From positions 19,438 to 83,437 of IMG/VR virus record IMGVR_UViG_3300009034_000014: a stretch of DNA of 64,000 nucleotides. One strand, given 5' to 3'. Of this stretch, positions 40,302 to 49,312 are shown one piece after another (the stretch's first letter is position 1; every line of letters begins with the position of its first letter). A program made the translations under genes and the position numbers. Below the pieces are notes generated by a model, which did not search any database, was not told the DNA's origin, and saw only the letters and a program-made list of their open reading frames with translations. The DNA comes from a virus.

Positions 40302-41783
40302 TCATATCAAGCCGGGTTCTGTCTCGCGAACTTTTTTTCTTCTTCCCTTCTTCTTTCTTGCCCGGTTGGCCAAGTCAAATGCGTCAAGCCCGTCCCGGTA
40401 ACGGTAGCCAGGAAACAAGACGAACTGGTCGATCAGTGGATCCATGTTCTTACGGAAGAAAACGCGCTTCTCATCGAACAACGGCGTGAGCTTCAGAGCG
40501 CGTGTCATCTTGTCCTTGTCGGTGTGGATCGGCACGAAACGGTAGTCCTTGTCCAAGTGCTTCACCTGCTGGTAGAACGCCTTCTGGTACGCGTTGGACT
40601 CCACGCCGGCGCGTATAGGATCGTGCTTCTCGTACATCTTGATCCCGCGTTCTATTTGCTTCGGGAATCCGATGTGCTTTAGGTAGTAGTCCAGTACGTA
40701 GATGTTCCCGGCCTTGTCCTCGCCGATAGTCACGTTCGCGTACTGCGCGTTGTCCCGTTGGTCTGTCTCGCTCACGGCCAGATCGTTGCCCTGGAAAATC
40801 ATCAGGTCGTCTGGTATCTGGGAATCATCGATCTGCTGGCAATCGTCATAGTGGAATACCTCGCCCTTCATTGCGTCGGTGTCGTTTTGATATTGGGAGT
40901 TGAATACGATCAAGCCAGACTTCCGACGCTTTTCATCAAACCATGTAGGTGGATGTTTCTCCGGCCACGGAGATCTTCCCTTCGCGTCAAGTCCTAGAAT
41001 AATCTGATGGTGAACAGCCAGTTCATTGCAGATCAGATGTCCATACAGATCGTCGTAGTGGTAGCGCGTGCCGAGTCGATGGTGCTCACCTCGATGAGGA
41101 ACGCTTGGGTCTGGAGGCTCCAGACAGGGATCTAGCGTCTTATAGTACCAGGTCCGAACTTTGTCCCGCATGTACTTCGTGCGACTATTCTCATCGTCCA
41201 CCAGATCGTCAGATATAATTACGTCGTAGTGCTTGGAAACGATGGTGCCGTCGACGCCCGCGCAGGTGATGGAAGCTTCTTTCGCCGCGATCGTACGCGG
41301 GACGACCTCTATTTCCGATTCGTCCCACTTCGCGACCTTCTGCGGATTATAGTATTCGCCGAAGACTTCCAGCAGCCGCTTGTTGTTCTCGAAGTGAGCC
41401 TTCACCTCCTTGAGAAAACCCTTGCTGTTAGTCGTGGTCTTGCTCGCGAAAAGAATTCTCAGATTGGGATTTTTCAAAAGGTAGTGAATTGTTTTCGCGA
41501 TCGTGCAAGTGGTGGTTTTTCCAGAGCCACGATACGAAAGTTGCAGGCTGTCTGGGTGCCTGAACTGGAACTTCTGCATCGCGAGGTGGAAGGGCTGCAC
41601 CTCGTAGCCCAGCACCTCGGTGGACAGCAGATCTATCCGGTTGTGATCGACGATCGCCCGGCGTAGGACCTCATTACCTATCGAACGGTAGTGCTGGTAG
41701 ATCTCGACTAGCTGTTCCCGGTCTGCATTCTGGAGAGCAGCCGGATCCCCGGAGATCAGCGGAGCGGCGGATTCCGATACCAC
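40302..41783 (-). CDS. terL: Large terminase subunit
   Basis: A 493-residue protein starting with GTG at 41783. It shows the ATPase Walker A (LSYRGSGKTTTCTIAKTI), Walker B (HYDVIISDDLVDDENSRT) and the coupling and arginine-finger regions, then a nuclease half with acidic clusters (FQGNDLAVSETDQRD ... YVLDYYLKHIGFPKQIERGI). It drives DNA packaging at the portal. It differs from many by having a basic C-terminus (RARKKKGRRKKVRE). The putative small subunit is not adjacent but about 9 kb away at 50204. Confidence 0.92.
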   Translation of the reverse strand: MVSESAAPLISGDPAALQNADREQLVEIYQHYRSIGNEVLRRAIVDHNRIDLLSTEVLGYEVQPFHLAMQKFQFRHPDSLQLSYRGSGKTTTCTIAKTIHYLLKNPNLRILFASKTTTNSKGFLKEVKAHFENNKRLLEVFGEYYNPQKVAKWDESEIEVVPRTIAAKEASITCAGVDGTIVSKHYDVIISDDLVDDENSRTKYMRDKVRTWYYKTLDPCLEPPDPSVPHRGEHHRLGTRYHYDDLYGHLICNELAVHHQIILGLDAKGRSPWPEKHPPTWFDEKRRKSGLIVFNSQYQNDTDAMKGEVFHYDDCQQIDDSQIPDDLMIFQGNDLAVSETDQRDNAQYANVTIGEDKAGNIYVLDYYLKHIGFPKQIERGIKMYEKHDPIRAGVESNAYQKAFYQQVKHLDKDYRFVPIHTDKDKMTRALKLTPLFDEKRVFFRKNMDPLIDQFVLFPGYRYRDGLDAFDLANRARKKKGRRKKVRETEPGLI

Positions 41784-41797
41784 AGGGAATAGACCTG

Positions 41798-42181
41798 CTA
41801 CTTACGCCGCTCATTGAAGCCCGATACGTAGATCCGGCAGTCCTGGGTCGCCGCCACTCCAGCGATCACGGAAACGAACATGACTCGCCCGTTGCATTCC
41901 ACCGTAACCTCGTAGGGCTCGCCCGCGCCCTTGCCCGCGAAGGCCAGAGCCGAGTGCTCGCTGACGAATGCCGCCGCCTTCTCGCTCCAGAAAAAGACTT
42001 CGATCGACGGATTAGGATCATTCGCGTCCGGGATGACTTGGATATTCGCGCTCTGGAATCCATGCATGTTGATTCCGTGAGCCTTGACCGTTTCCGGCGG
42101 GGTATCGTTCGCGTCCTTCACGTACCGATGGAGAGCGTAGTCCGGCGCGTGCGAAGGTGACCTCTTGGTTTCTTCTGACAT
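41798..42181 (-). CDS. Hypothetical structural/virion protein
   Basis: A 127-residue protein with AGGAGG before ATG 42181. It is beta-rich (NIQVIPDANDPNPSIEVFFW, EPYEVTVECNGRVMFVSVI, AGVAATQDCRIYVSGFNERR) and is likely a small globular virion protein. It lies between the terminase gene and two duplicated putative decoration genes. A link to head or tail is by context only. Confidence 0.5.
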   Translation of the reverse strand: MSEETKRSPSHAPDYALHRYVKDANDTPPETVKAHGINMHGFQSANIQVIPDANDPNPSIEVFFWSEKAAAFVSEHSALAFAGKGAGEPYEVTVECNGRVMFVSVIAGVAATQDCRIYVSGFNERRK

Positions 42182-42222
42182 GTCTTGAACCTCCTACCTA
42201 GTGAGTCACCGAGGCTCACCGA

Positions 42223-42280
42223 GACGGACTGGCGCGGGGAAGAGAAAGAAAGCCGCAAAGAAACCCCACGCCAGCCCGTC
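42223..42280 (-). other. Long inverted repeat between virion genes
   Basis: A 17-bp imperfect inverted repeat (42223-42239 and 42264-42280, 15 of 17 positions paired, GC-rich) with a 24-base A-rich loop lies between the genes at 41798 and 42301. No T-run follows it on the minus strand, so it is more likely an RNA-stability or attenuator hairpin than a strong terminator. Confidence 0.5.
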
Positions 42281-42300
42281 TCCCCGAGCCAGGGTCGCTG

Positions 42301-42609
42301 CTACTCGTGCGCCTCGTAGTGGCACAGTTCGCCAGCCACATTCAGATCCGTGTCTGCCCCGAACGTGAAGCCGTTGGCCCGCGGCGTGATGCCCAGCGAG
42401 GTCAGTACGCTGATGTCGCCGTCGACCGAGGTCTTGACGCCTGCTGCGTCGGCCATGCCGCGGAACCACTCGATCCGGACCTTGCCACCGGACGCCACAT
42501 TGACCACGCGCACCAACTTGGGCCTGAAGCCCACCTTGTCGATGTTGAGAGCGGCCCCCGTGCCGTGGAATGCGCCTTGCGCGACTCTGTTTATTCCGGA
42601 ACCCATCAT
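42301..42609 (-). CDS. Putative decoration protein, copy 2
   Basis: A 102-residue Gly/Val-rich beta protein (AALNIDKVGFRPKLVRVVNV, RIEWFRGMADAAGVKT, GITPRANGFTFGADTDLNVA, ending CHYEAHE). It is clearly a paralogue of the gene just upstream (42624-42929): the phrases VGFRPKLVRVVN, EWF-GMADAA-VKT and GITPRA-GFT-GAD are shared. Small paired beta proteins like these near head genes are often capsid decoration or neck proteins. The start has tandem ATGs (42607 and 42604) after AGGAGG. Confidence 0.65.
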   Translation of the reverse strand: MMGSGINRVAQGAFHGTGAALNIDKVGFRPKLVRVVNVASGGKVRIEWFRGMADAAGVKTSVDGDISVLTSLGITPRANGFTFGADTDLNVAGELCHYEAHE

Positions 42610-42623
42610 ACACCTCCTACGCC

Positions 42624-42929
42624 CTACTCGTGGGCCTCGTAGTAGATGATCTCACCGGAAATGTTCACGTTCGCATCCGCTCCGATCGTGAACCCCCGAG
42701 CCCTCGGCGTGATTCCGTCTGCGGCAATCACGCTGATGGTTCCGTTGGTGACTGTCTTCACCGCCGCGGCGTCGGCCATGCCCGCGAACCACTCGAAGCG
42801 CGACAGTCCGGTCGCTCCCGCGTTCACGACACGGACAAGCTTCGGGCGGAAACCCACCGTATCAACGTTCATGGCCGAACCAGTACCGATCACGGCACCC
42901 ACTACGATCCTGTTTACTCCTGAACCCAT
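42624..42929 (-). CDS. Putative decoration protein, copy 1
   Basis: A 101-residue paralogue of the 42301-42609 product, sharing roughly two thirds of its residues (AMNVDTVGFRPKLVRVVNAG, ITPRARGFTIGADANVNISG, ending YYEAHE). The tandem duplication keeps length and both termini (MGSG-NR, YEAHE), so both copies are likely functional. I infer capsid decoration or another multi-copy virion role from size, beta composition and position beside the terminase gene. Confidence 0.65.
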   Translation of the reverse strand: MGSGVNRIVVGAVIGTGSAMNVDTVGFRPKLVRVVNAGATGLSRFEWFAGMADAAAVKTVTNGTISVIAADGITPRARGFTIGADANVNISGEIIYYEAHE

Positions 42930-43032
42930 CGTTCACCTCCTATTAGTGAATCGCCCTCTTGACAGCGTTGACACTGGGTATCAGATGCCAAGCCTGTGCC
43001 CACATGAGCACTGGAGGACTGGTTAACAAACA

Positions 43033-45597
43033 TCAATACGGCCTCCCATTCTGATTACAATTACACGGAGGTTGCCCCGAGCTGAAGCCTTTATTCGGCC
43101 ACACGAAAGCGCCGGACGGATATGGACTCAGATGGATCTCTGAATTGTGTCCATCGATAGCCCCGCTATACCCGACTAGAATCTCGCTTCCAGCCCCATC
43201 CTGCACACTGGCACCTGCTACGCTCCAGTCGTACCAAGTGTCGTTGGCCCTGTTGTAGTGGTGCCCAATGGCGGTGCTCGCATTATCATGACAAACCTCT
43301 ATATATTTCCAATCACCAGCCGTAAATTCTGTATTTGTCACTGCTAGTACGGATTGCACCGATACGCCGAGGCTATTATACACACGAAACCTCAGAACAT
43401 TATCAGGTGCATCTCGGATAAACCACAGGTTGTTGTTCCCGGCAGTCCCTACCGCATATAAGAAATATGTGGTTGCTCCCGGCTCCCACCAATCAGTGTA
43501 CGCCCATATCGCTGCACAGAACCCGTTCTCCCACCCGTACTCTGCGTCGATATCCGACCAACGAGCCAGAGGATTATCAAACCGGTAGTCGCGAGCATTG
43601 TATGTCGTCGTCCCAGCACCTGTCGGGTTCTCGACCCAAGGGGTGTGATACAGCGCTGCCTTCAACGAAAAACTATCCACCAGTATGTCTGCCGCGCCGA
43701 CGGACAAGACTACCAGTCGGCAACCGACGGTGCTAGCGTCTGTCGTGAATCCGCCTCCGTAGTAGTTCCAGATCGCCTCGGGGATGTCTTTGTCTTGAAA
43801 AATGTAGTTCGTGGTCACCAACGTCGTGCACGATGCGCCGCTGTATTCCTGTACCGCGAAATCCACGCTGGAAACATTCTTCCTCATCTCCTTGAAATCC
43901 GCGTACGCGAAGTACGCCGTGGATCCCGAGCAAGCCACGCACTGATCTATTTGAGCGTTGGAAGTGGTGCCCGTGGTCTTCAATCGGAACGCGAGATCTC
44001 CGTGCTTCGTGTCGGCGCGGTACGCGGAGATCGCGCTCGTCCCGTCTCCCGCGACTTCCGTCTCCGTCCAGTCCGGCCAGTCTGGCGCGTCGTCTCCGCC
44101 AGATGGAGACTCCCCTGAGTTGTCCACGATGGTCTCGGTGTACTGCCCGTACGTCGCCATCGTGCCCGTGCCCTCGGCTTGGCAAGCTACGGGTGTTCCC
44201 GAGCGACATTTCTGCGTTGAGCAGGTAGAGTGAGATGCTGCCTGGGTGCAAGTGCTGACATAAAATCCATCGCCATGAGATGTGCCGGGAAAATACGGGT
44301 TGTTCCATTTGTTAGACTCAACGTCAGTAAGAGGTTTGTCCCAATAGGCGCATTCAAGATAATCGCCATATCCTGGATTAGCACCATTGCTTTCAGCACC
44401 AACCACGAGTGCGAGACTACTATCCCGTATAGGCCCCTGACCAACCAGGTCAGAACCTACCGCTGCGTTATTCATATACAAGTACACATTGCTCGATCCA
44501 TCCCCCAAAAACTTATAGGTGCCCACAAATGATGTTAGTGCATTTTGTACCAGAACATTACTAAAGGTTATGACATCAAGCGTTCCAGTAGTATCCCACC
44601 AGAAAAAACGAAGATCGTTTCCATCTTGAGTAGTGAACATCCAATCTCTGTTTATTCCAGTGTATTTTGTTAACACGAACAACTGCGAAGTTATGTCAGT
44701 TGAGACAAACTTACATCCAGCGGAGAAATGTCCGCTATTCTCGGCGGGATCGAACGTACCATCATGTGCCCTAAGTAGATAATCCTCATCAATCTCCATC
44801 CCGCTCTTATACGCAGGACCGGTCCCCGTCCTCGGCAGCAGCACCTCGGAGTATCCCCACAGCGGATCGGAATCGACAGGCACCGACAACTCGTTGCCCA
44901 ACTGTCCGACGACGGTGCACGAGTTCAGCGGTTCGATCTTGAAGTCGTCAACATAAATTATCTGGCTCGCACCAGCAAAGTTAAATCGCGCCTGGTAATC
45001 TGTCTTGGCCGTAGCTCCGGTGGACACGAACAACCTCACGCACGTCCACGCTTCCGTGATGTTACCGTATAGAGAATATACCGCATCCCCTTGCCATGCG
45101 TCTGTATCGAAGTTGTAGTAGTCCGTCTTGCCACTATCCAAAATAGTAAATATAATATCTTCAACACCTCCAGTATCTCCAGCATGACACCAGCTTATCT
45201 GGTAGCATGTATCAGCAGCGAAAGTCTGAACAGTGAGAAAATCGTGATCAAAGGCTATAGATTCTGTGTAGATTCCTACCGATGTATTCGACTTGAACAC
45301 ATGTGCGGTTTCTCGCTTAATGTCCCCAGTCAAACACCCACACGTCCACCCAGCCGGGCAATCAGTACATCCTCCTTCCGCTCCAGTCCAGTTCTCAAAA
45401 TCTCCAACACCACCGAGCGCGTCTCCCCGCACTCCAGGATCCATAGGTCTCCACCATTCCACGATCTTGTCCATTGGAATGATGTCACTACGATAGAAGA
45501 GAGCGCAGCCATAATCATCAGGACACTGGCCGCGAATCTCTGATGGAAGTAGGAGAGCGATGTGCAAACTGAAGACCAGAAAGATGCGTTTCAACAT
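43033..45597 (-). CDS. Large exported Cys-rich protein with lectin-like domains
   Basis: Start ATG 45597 overlaps the upstream stop (TGATG); a longer frame to 45792 is unlikely. The 854-residue protein has a Sec signal peptide (KRIFLVFSLHIALLLPSEIRG then QC). Its long beta-rich body has many Cys (CTDCPAGWTCGC, CTQAASHSTCSTQKC). It contains at least two LamG/concanavalin-like units, FDPAENSGHFSAGCKF ... YLYMNNAAVG and FCAAIWAYTDWW ... GDWKYIEVCHDN. It is the last of four exported proteins encoded together. A surface or virion-surface glycan-binding role is inferred. Confidence 0.75.
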   Translation of the reverse strand: MLKRIFLVFSLHIALLLPSEIRGQCPDDYGCALFYRSDIIPMDKIVEWWRPMDPGVRGDALGGVGDFENWTGAEGGCTDCPAGWTCGCLTGDIKRETAHVFKSNTSVGIYTESIAFDHDFLTVQTFAADTCYQISWCHAGDTGGVEDIIFTILDSGKTDYYNFDTDAWQGDAVYSLYGNITEAWTCVRLFVSTGATAKTDYQARFNFAGASQIIYVDDFKIEPLNSCTVVGQLGNELSVPVDSDPLWGYSEVLLPRTGTGPAYKSGMEIDEDYLLRAHDGTFDPAENSGHFSAGCKFVSTDITSQLFVLTKYTGINRDWMFTTQDGNDLRFFWWDTTGTLDVITFSNVLVQNALTSFVGTYKFLGDGSSNVYLYMNNAAVGSDLVGQGPIRDSSLALVVGAESNGANPGYGDYLECAYWDKPLTDVESNKWNNPYFPGTSHGDGFYVSTCTQAASHSTCSTQKCRSGTPVACQAEGTGTMATYGQYTETIVDNSGESPSGGDDAPDWPDWTETEVAGDGTSAISAYRADTKHGDLAFRLKTTGTTSNAQIDQCVACSGSTAYFAYADFKEMRKNVSSVDFAVQEYSGASCTTLVTTNYIFQDKDIPEAIWNYYGGGFTTDASTVGCRLVVLSVGAADILVDSFSLKAALYHTPWVENPTGAGTTTYNARDYRFDNPLARWSDIDAEYGWENGFCAAIWAYTDWWEPGATTYFLYAVGTAGNNNLWFIRDAPDNVLRFRVYNSLGVSVQSVLAVTNTEFTAGDWKYIEVCHDNASTAIGHHYNRANDTWYDWSVAGASVQDGAGSEILVGYSGAIDGHNSEIHLSPYPSGAFVWPNKGFSSGQPPCNCNQNGRPY

Positions 45598-46307
45598 CAC
45601 GGCACCACTTCGACTTTCGCTTTCGCGCCAGATCTCGGCTGTACTTCGCCGTCGACCGCTGAGGCGAAACCAAGATCGTGCCTGCGCTCGGCCCACGAGC
45701 CGGGGACGCGCACTGCTCGGCCCGTGATGGCGCGCGGATCCGAAACCGGCACGGAGCAGAAGTACTCCAGCGTTGTCCGCGAATCCACGCACCTCCCCGC
45801 CGTCCGCAGGAATCGCCCGCGCTCTTCGATGTCGCCAGAGTATAGTTCCAAAAACTCATGCATCGTAGATCCATGGTAGCCGTCGGCGTCCGCCGCCTTG
45901 AGGCAGTCGTCAGCGTTCAGCAGCGCGATATAGTAGCATCCATCGGCACGGCACGAGCCTGTCAGCTCCACGGGCCAGCTCGCTTTACCGAACGCGGTCA
46001 GCAACTCCGGGATGTACGGGACCATCCTGCCCGTTGACTCGTCCTTCACCGACAGGCCTTTCAGCAGCACATGACACAAAGACTCCGGAGTGAAATCCGT
46101 TTCTCCGACCTCCACCACGTTACCGAGAGCGCTGTCCTGAGGAATAGCATTGCGATCGTAGTGCACGCCGACTATCCGTATGAGCCTACCGCCGAGAGAA
46201 CGCGCAACTTTGTCTGCCTTGTCCGCTGGCGTAGCTTCAGTAGGCTGCGCGGAAGCGACTGAGGCGAAGAACAGAGCGACAAGATTCATGTAGATTTTTG
46301 CTAGCAT
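45597..46307 (-). CDS. Exported protein, unknown
   Basis: A 236-residue protein with a signal peptide (KIYMNLVALFFASVASA then QP). The rest is mixed alpha/beta with several Cys (ESLCHVLLKG, TGSCRADGCYYIALLNADDC, AGRCVDSRTTLEYFC), suggesting disulfides outside the cytoplasm. A phrase HGSTMHEFLELYSGDIEERG may form a helical segment. I do not recognise the family. GGAGG precedes ATG 46307 and TGATG couples it to the next exported protein. Confidence 0.65.
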   Translation of the reverse strand: MLAKIYMNLVALFFASVASAQPTEATPADKADKVARSLGGRLIRIVGVHYDRNAIPQDSALGNVVEVGETDFTPESLCHVLLKGLSVKDESTGRMVPYIPELLTAFGKASWPVELTGSCRADGCYYIALLNADDCLKAADADGYHGSTMHEFLELYSGDIEERGRFLRTAGRCVDSRTTLEYFCSVPVSDPRAITGRAVRVPGSWAERRHDLGFASAVDGEVQPRSGAKAKVEVVP

Positions 46308-46324
46308 CGATCCCCGCCTCCGAG

Positions 46325-47611
46325 CTAGTGCGCGATATAGCTCAGCGTTATATTCACGGTATCGACACCAGCGGTTGAGGACATGGCCTTCACTCCTATG
46401 ATCGAGTTTGCTGGAACCAGAACGCCGTCAATGTTCACGTTCATAGTCTCGTCCTTGCCGACGGTGAACTCCCATTTGCCCAACGAGTTATTGGCCACGC
46501 TTTCCCCGTATAACACCTCGAGTTTGTAGGTCTGTGCATCGCTAGTCTCCTGCACGTTGATGTTGAATAGCGTGAAAGGCTTGGTGATGGTGCTAGCCGG
46601 AATCAGAGTCACCGGCGCCGCCGTCCAGACCCAGATCCCGTCGCCTGTGCTTACGGTAGTTCCGGTTCCTGTTGGATAGATTTCTACCGTTGTGTGAGAC
46701 GCCTTGATATTCTGGAAGTGTACGCCGTCATAAACACCACCGGAAACAATATTCGTGCCGTTATGGATCAACAAACAGTCTGCGAATACTATGTCGTCAA
46801 CACTAGCTCCCGTGGTTGAAATTGCCGTGGTCAATTTCTGGATATCGATACTCCTGAAGCACATTTCGTTGTCGCTTGCGCCAGCAATGCTCACTCCAAT
46901 CCCGCCCTTCAGCATGTGAATATGCTCTGCGTGCAAGCAGCTTGCACCATCCGTTTTGATAGCCACGGTCTCGATGTCCTGGAATATCAACTCTCCCAGA
47001 TGGTAGTCCTTGGCATTTCCATCCAGTAGGATCCCGGTACCAGAAGTGGCTGTCGCGGACTGGCGGAACCTGCAATCGGATACGTTTCCCTGGTCGGAAC
47101 CGCTGATATGCAGGAAGGTAACGTTTTCGTCCGTCTGCCCGGAGTTGTCGAAGTCCACTGTTCGGATGTTGAAGCCGTCTCCGGTGACCTTCAGAACCGT
47201 CGCCGCCGTCGCGTAGCTATTGATTAGCTTGGCGTTCGCCGCCCATGGAGAGCCCATTCCTACAATGGTCACGCCGTTGGCGGAGATAGTGGTGCCGTTC
47301 GCGTCCGCCCCGTTGTCTGTGTCGTGCGAGCCCTCGCCCAGGTAGATGGTGTCGTGCACAGCAGAATTGCACTTGCTCACCGCGGTCCGAAAAGTGCAAG
47401 CGTGATTCCAGCTCTTGCAATCTCCAGTTCCAGTAGGCGTAGCGAACCAATGGCGTTCGCCCTCCGTCTCATACGGAAGCGACATCACAAGCCTGTCGCC
47501 GTCGGTGGTCGAAGCAGTCAGGAAAAGGAATAGCCCTCCTGTCACCGCCCAGAACGACAGGCAGCAGAGAAGTGCGGTAGTGGTATTGCCCAAACTTTTC
47601 AGAAATCTCAT
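46325..47611 (-). CDS. Exported beta-helix (pectin-lyase-like) protein
   Basis: Start ATG 47611 (MRFLKSLGN) has GGTGA upstream and follows the previous stop by four bases. The 428-residue product has an N-terminal signal peptide or anchor (TALLCCLSFWAVTGGLFLFL), then a right-handed beta-helix pattern (HDTIYLGEGSHDTDNGADAN, ISANGVTIVGMGSPWA, FNIRTVDFDNSGQTDENVTF, and further SDCRF / GTGILLDGN / IFQDIETVAI turns). A C-terminal beta domain follows. Such proteins bind or cut polysaccharides. No catalytic residues can be named. Confidence 0.7.
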   Translation of the reverse strand: MRFLKSLGNTTTALLCCLSFWAVTGGLFLFLTASTTDGDRLVMSLPYETEGERHWFATPTGTGDCKSWNHACTFRTAVSKCNSAVHDTIYLGEGSHDTDNGADANGTTISANGVTIVGMGSPWAANAKLINSYATAATVLKVTGDGFNIRTVDFDNSGQTDENVTFLHISGSDQGNVSDCRFRQSATATSGTGILLDGNAKDYHLGELIFQDIETVAIKTDGASCLHAEHIHMLKGGIGVSIAGASDNEMCFRSIDIQKLTTAISTTGASVDDIVFADCLLIHNGTNIVSGGVYDGVHFQNIKASHTTVEIYPTGTGTTVSTGDGIWVWTAAPVTLIPASTITKPFTLFNINVQETSDAQTYKLEVLYGESVANNSLGKWEFTVGKDETMNVNIDGVLVPANSIIGVKAMSSTAGVDTVNITLSYIAH

Positions 47612-47615
47612 GTCG

Positions 47616-49016
47616 TCACCTTTTTTCCTGTCTGAGCCAAGCATCCACGGTGGTGTTCTCGCCGGTTGCACACCTCGCTTTCACTTGGACCCATCCCCAT
47701 GCGTCGTTGGTGCAGTACTTGCACATCGCTTGTCCTGCAGCAAGTCCGTCGCAGTCCTTGAAAGTGTTCGTGTCAACCCAGCCGGAAGTGCCGTCCGGAC
47801 TGTCGTAGATTTCAGCGTCCGAGATATCATTGCCAGCGCCTCCGCCAACGTTCTTGACGTAGACGCAGAACCGTCCGTTGCCTAGCGTTTTCACCGGACC
47901 GAGGATCACGGTTCCGGTCGTAGCGCTGAGTGCTGTATCGTCAACGGCCGTGGGGCCGGTTTTTCCCGGCTCGGTTACTCCAAGATGGCTGATCTTCACT
48001 TCGCGCGCGTTGATGGTGGCGTTCTCGCCCGGACGAACAGATCCATCCTCCATCTCGATAAGACCGGTCGCTCCGATCTTGCCGGTATCGAGCGCTGTGC
48101 CGTCATCGAACTTCGCGACCGCCTCGACCTTGATCCCGGCCAGTGCCTTGGAGAGGTCGTCTGAGGTAGCTGCCACGACGTGAAAAGGCGTTGTAGCGTC
48201 GGAGAGAATCACGTAGATGGGATTGGCTAGGGTGTTCGCACTCGCATCTTTCGACACTTTCACGGCCGTCAACGACTGAGCCGCAATATCGACGGGCATA
48301 CCGCCGCCATTGCTTGGCGCTGGCACCTGAGAGGTAGTGTCCGAAGAGGTTTGGAGCCCGGAGATCACGGTCAGATTATCTATGCGGATGTCCGCAAGCG
48401 TGCTCGTTTCTAGATCGAAGGCGCAGGCAACCGCCTCGTATGCCACCGATGCCGCCGATATTCCGCTCCCGGTATTTCCAGCAGTGCTCGGGGAAAAGAA
48501 ATGGAACCGGATCTGATTCCAGCCGATGGAAAGCGAGTCGTCGTCCACGCGCCACTCGTTGTAGTTGCTAGCGTCCGTCCCCAAGCGAACGAGGCAGTAG
48601 TCGATGTCCGCGATCGAGGACAGATTCATGGACAGCACGATGTATCCGTTGTTGCTCATGTACTGTGCCACGTCAACGGCGGGGCTCAGCGTGCGCTGCA
48701 CGCCGCCGAACACGGTCGAGTCAGTGCCGTCAACCTTGTCGAACTCAAGCGACTTCGCGCCCTGGACGTGATCGAGGTCCACTTCGATCCCGGTGGTGTC
48801 GTTGCTAAGCGCCGTCCAGCCGTCGGTCGCCTCGCAACCGTCCAGGAGGCTCTGCGCCTGCACGATCTCGGGCTTGCCCTTCGTATCCATACGCAGAGTG
48901 CGCTTGAACTCGTCCTCGTCCTCGCCCTGGACTATCACCCGGTTTTGAGCCAAGGAATTGTTCGCGAACGCCAGCGCAAGAACAGCGAAAAGAAAACCAA
49001 GTATTCGTTTCTTCAT
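47616..49016 (-). CDS. Exported beta-rich protein
   Basis: A 466-residue protein with a clear Sec signal peptide (KKRILGFLFAVLALAFANNS then LAQ). Residues 50-220 look like a carbohydrate-binding jelly roll (DGWTALSNDTTGIEVDLDHV, NYNEWRVDDDSLSIGWNQIR, LADIRIDNLTVISG). The C-terminal half is beta-rich with Cys pairs (FKDCDGLAAGQAMCKYC). It is the first gene of the exported cluster and has a candidate promoter just upstream. Role unknown; cell-surface or virion surface is likely because the signal peptide directs export. Confidence 0.7.
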   Translation of the reverse strand: MKKRILGFLFAVLALAFANNSLAQNRVIVQGEDEDEFKRTLRMDTKGKPEIVQAQSLLDGCEATDGWTALSNDTTGIEVDLDHVQGAKSLEFDKVDGTDSTVFGGVQRTLSPAVDVAQYMSNNGYIVLSMNLSSIADIDYCLVRLGTDASNYNEWRVDDDSLSIGWNQIRFHFFSPSTAGNTGSGISAASVAYEAVACAFDLETSTLADIRIDNLTVISGLQTSSDTTSQVPAPSNGGGMPVDIAAQSLTAVKVSKDASANTLANPIYVILSDATTPFHVVAATSDDLSKALAGIKVEAVAKFDDGTALDTGKIGATGLIEMEDGSVRPGENATINAREVKISHLGVTEPGKTGPTAVDDTALSATTGTVILGPVKTLGNGRFCVYVKNVGGGAGNDISDAEIYDSPDGTSGWVDTNTFKDCDGLAAGQAMCKYCTNDAWGWVQVKARCATGENTTVDAWLRQEKR

Positions 49017-49066
49017 TGGTTCGGAGCCTCCTCTGTTCGGAAAGAGCCTGACTGCCTACGGATAAA

Positions 49067-49096
49067 ATAGTAAGCCAACAGAACGCCCTCTGTCCA
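49067..49096 (-). promoter_or_regulatory. Candidate sigma70 promoter upstream of exported-protein cluster
   Basis: On the minus strand TGGACA (49096-49091), an 18-base spacer, then TACTAT (49072-49067). The -35 is one base off consensus, the -10 two. It lies about 50 bases upstream of the ATG at 49016, which has GGAGGC before it. This would give the exported cluster its own promoter. Weak support: no second element confirms it. Confidence 0.4.
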
Positions 49097-49119
49097 GTAA
49101 AAACTTTTTAGCAGTAGGC

Positions 49120-49308
49120 TCAGATGTTCGAGAAGATCTTGCCGCGAGCGCTGGCATCAGCGATGTGCGCCAGCACCTCGGGACAGTCTGGGGGAATCAA
49201 AGTCGATCCCCGCCAGTCGGCGAGCACCGCACCCTCCCAGAACGCGATCAGGTCGGTACGCCGCACCCACTCGGCGATACCAGGCATGTTGCTCAAATCG
49301 TCTAGCAT
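49120..49308 (-). CDS. Small hypothetical protein
   Basis: I take ATG 49308 (MLDDLSNMPGIAEWVRRTDL) four bases after the upstream stop. The 62-residue product has a Trp-containing helical start (EWVRRTDLIAFWEGAVLADW) and ends with PPDCPEVLAHIADASARGKI. Function unknown. It follows the membrane HExxH protein in one operon. Confidence 0.5.
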   Translation of the reverse strand: MLDDLSNMPGIAEWVRRTDLIAFWEGAVLADWRGSTLIPPDCPEVLAHIADASARGKIFSNI

Positions 49309-49312
49309 GATC

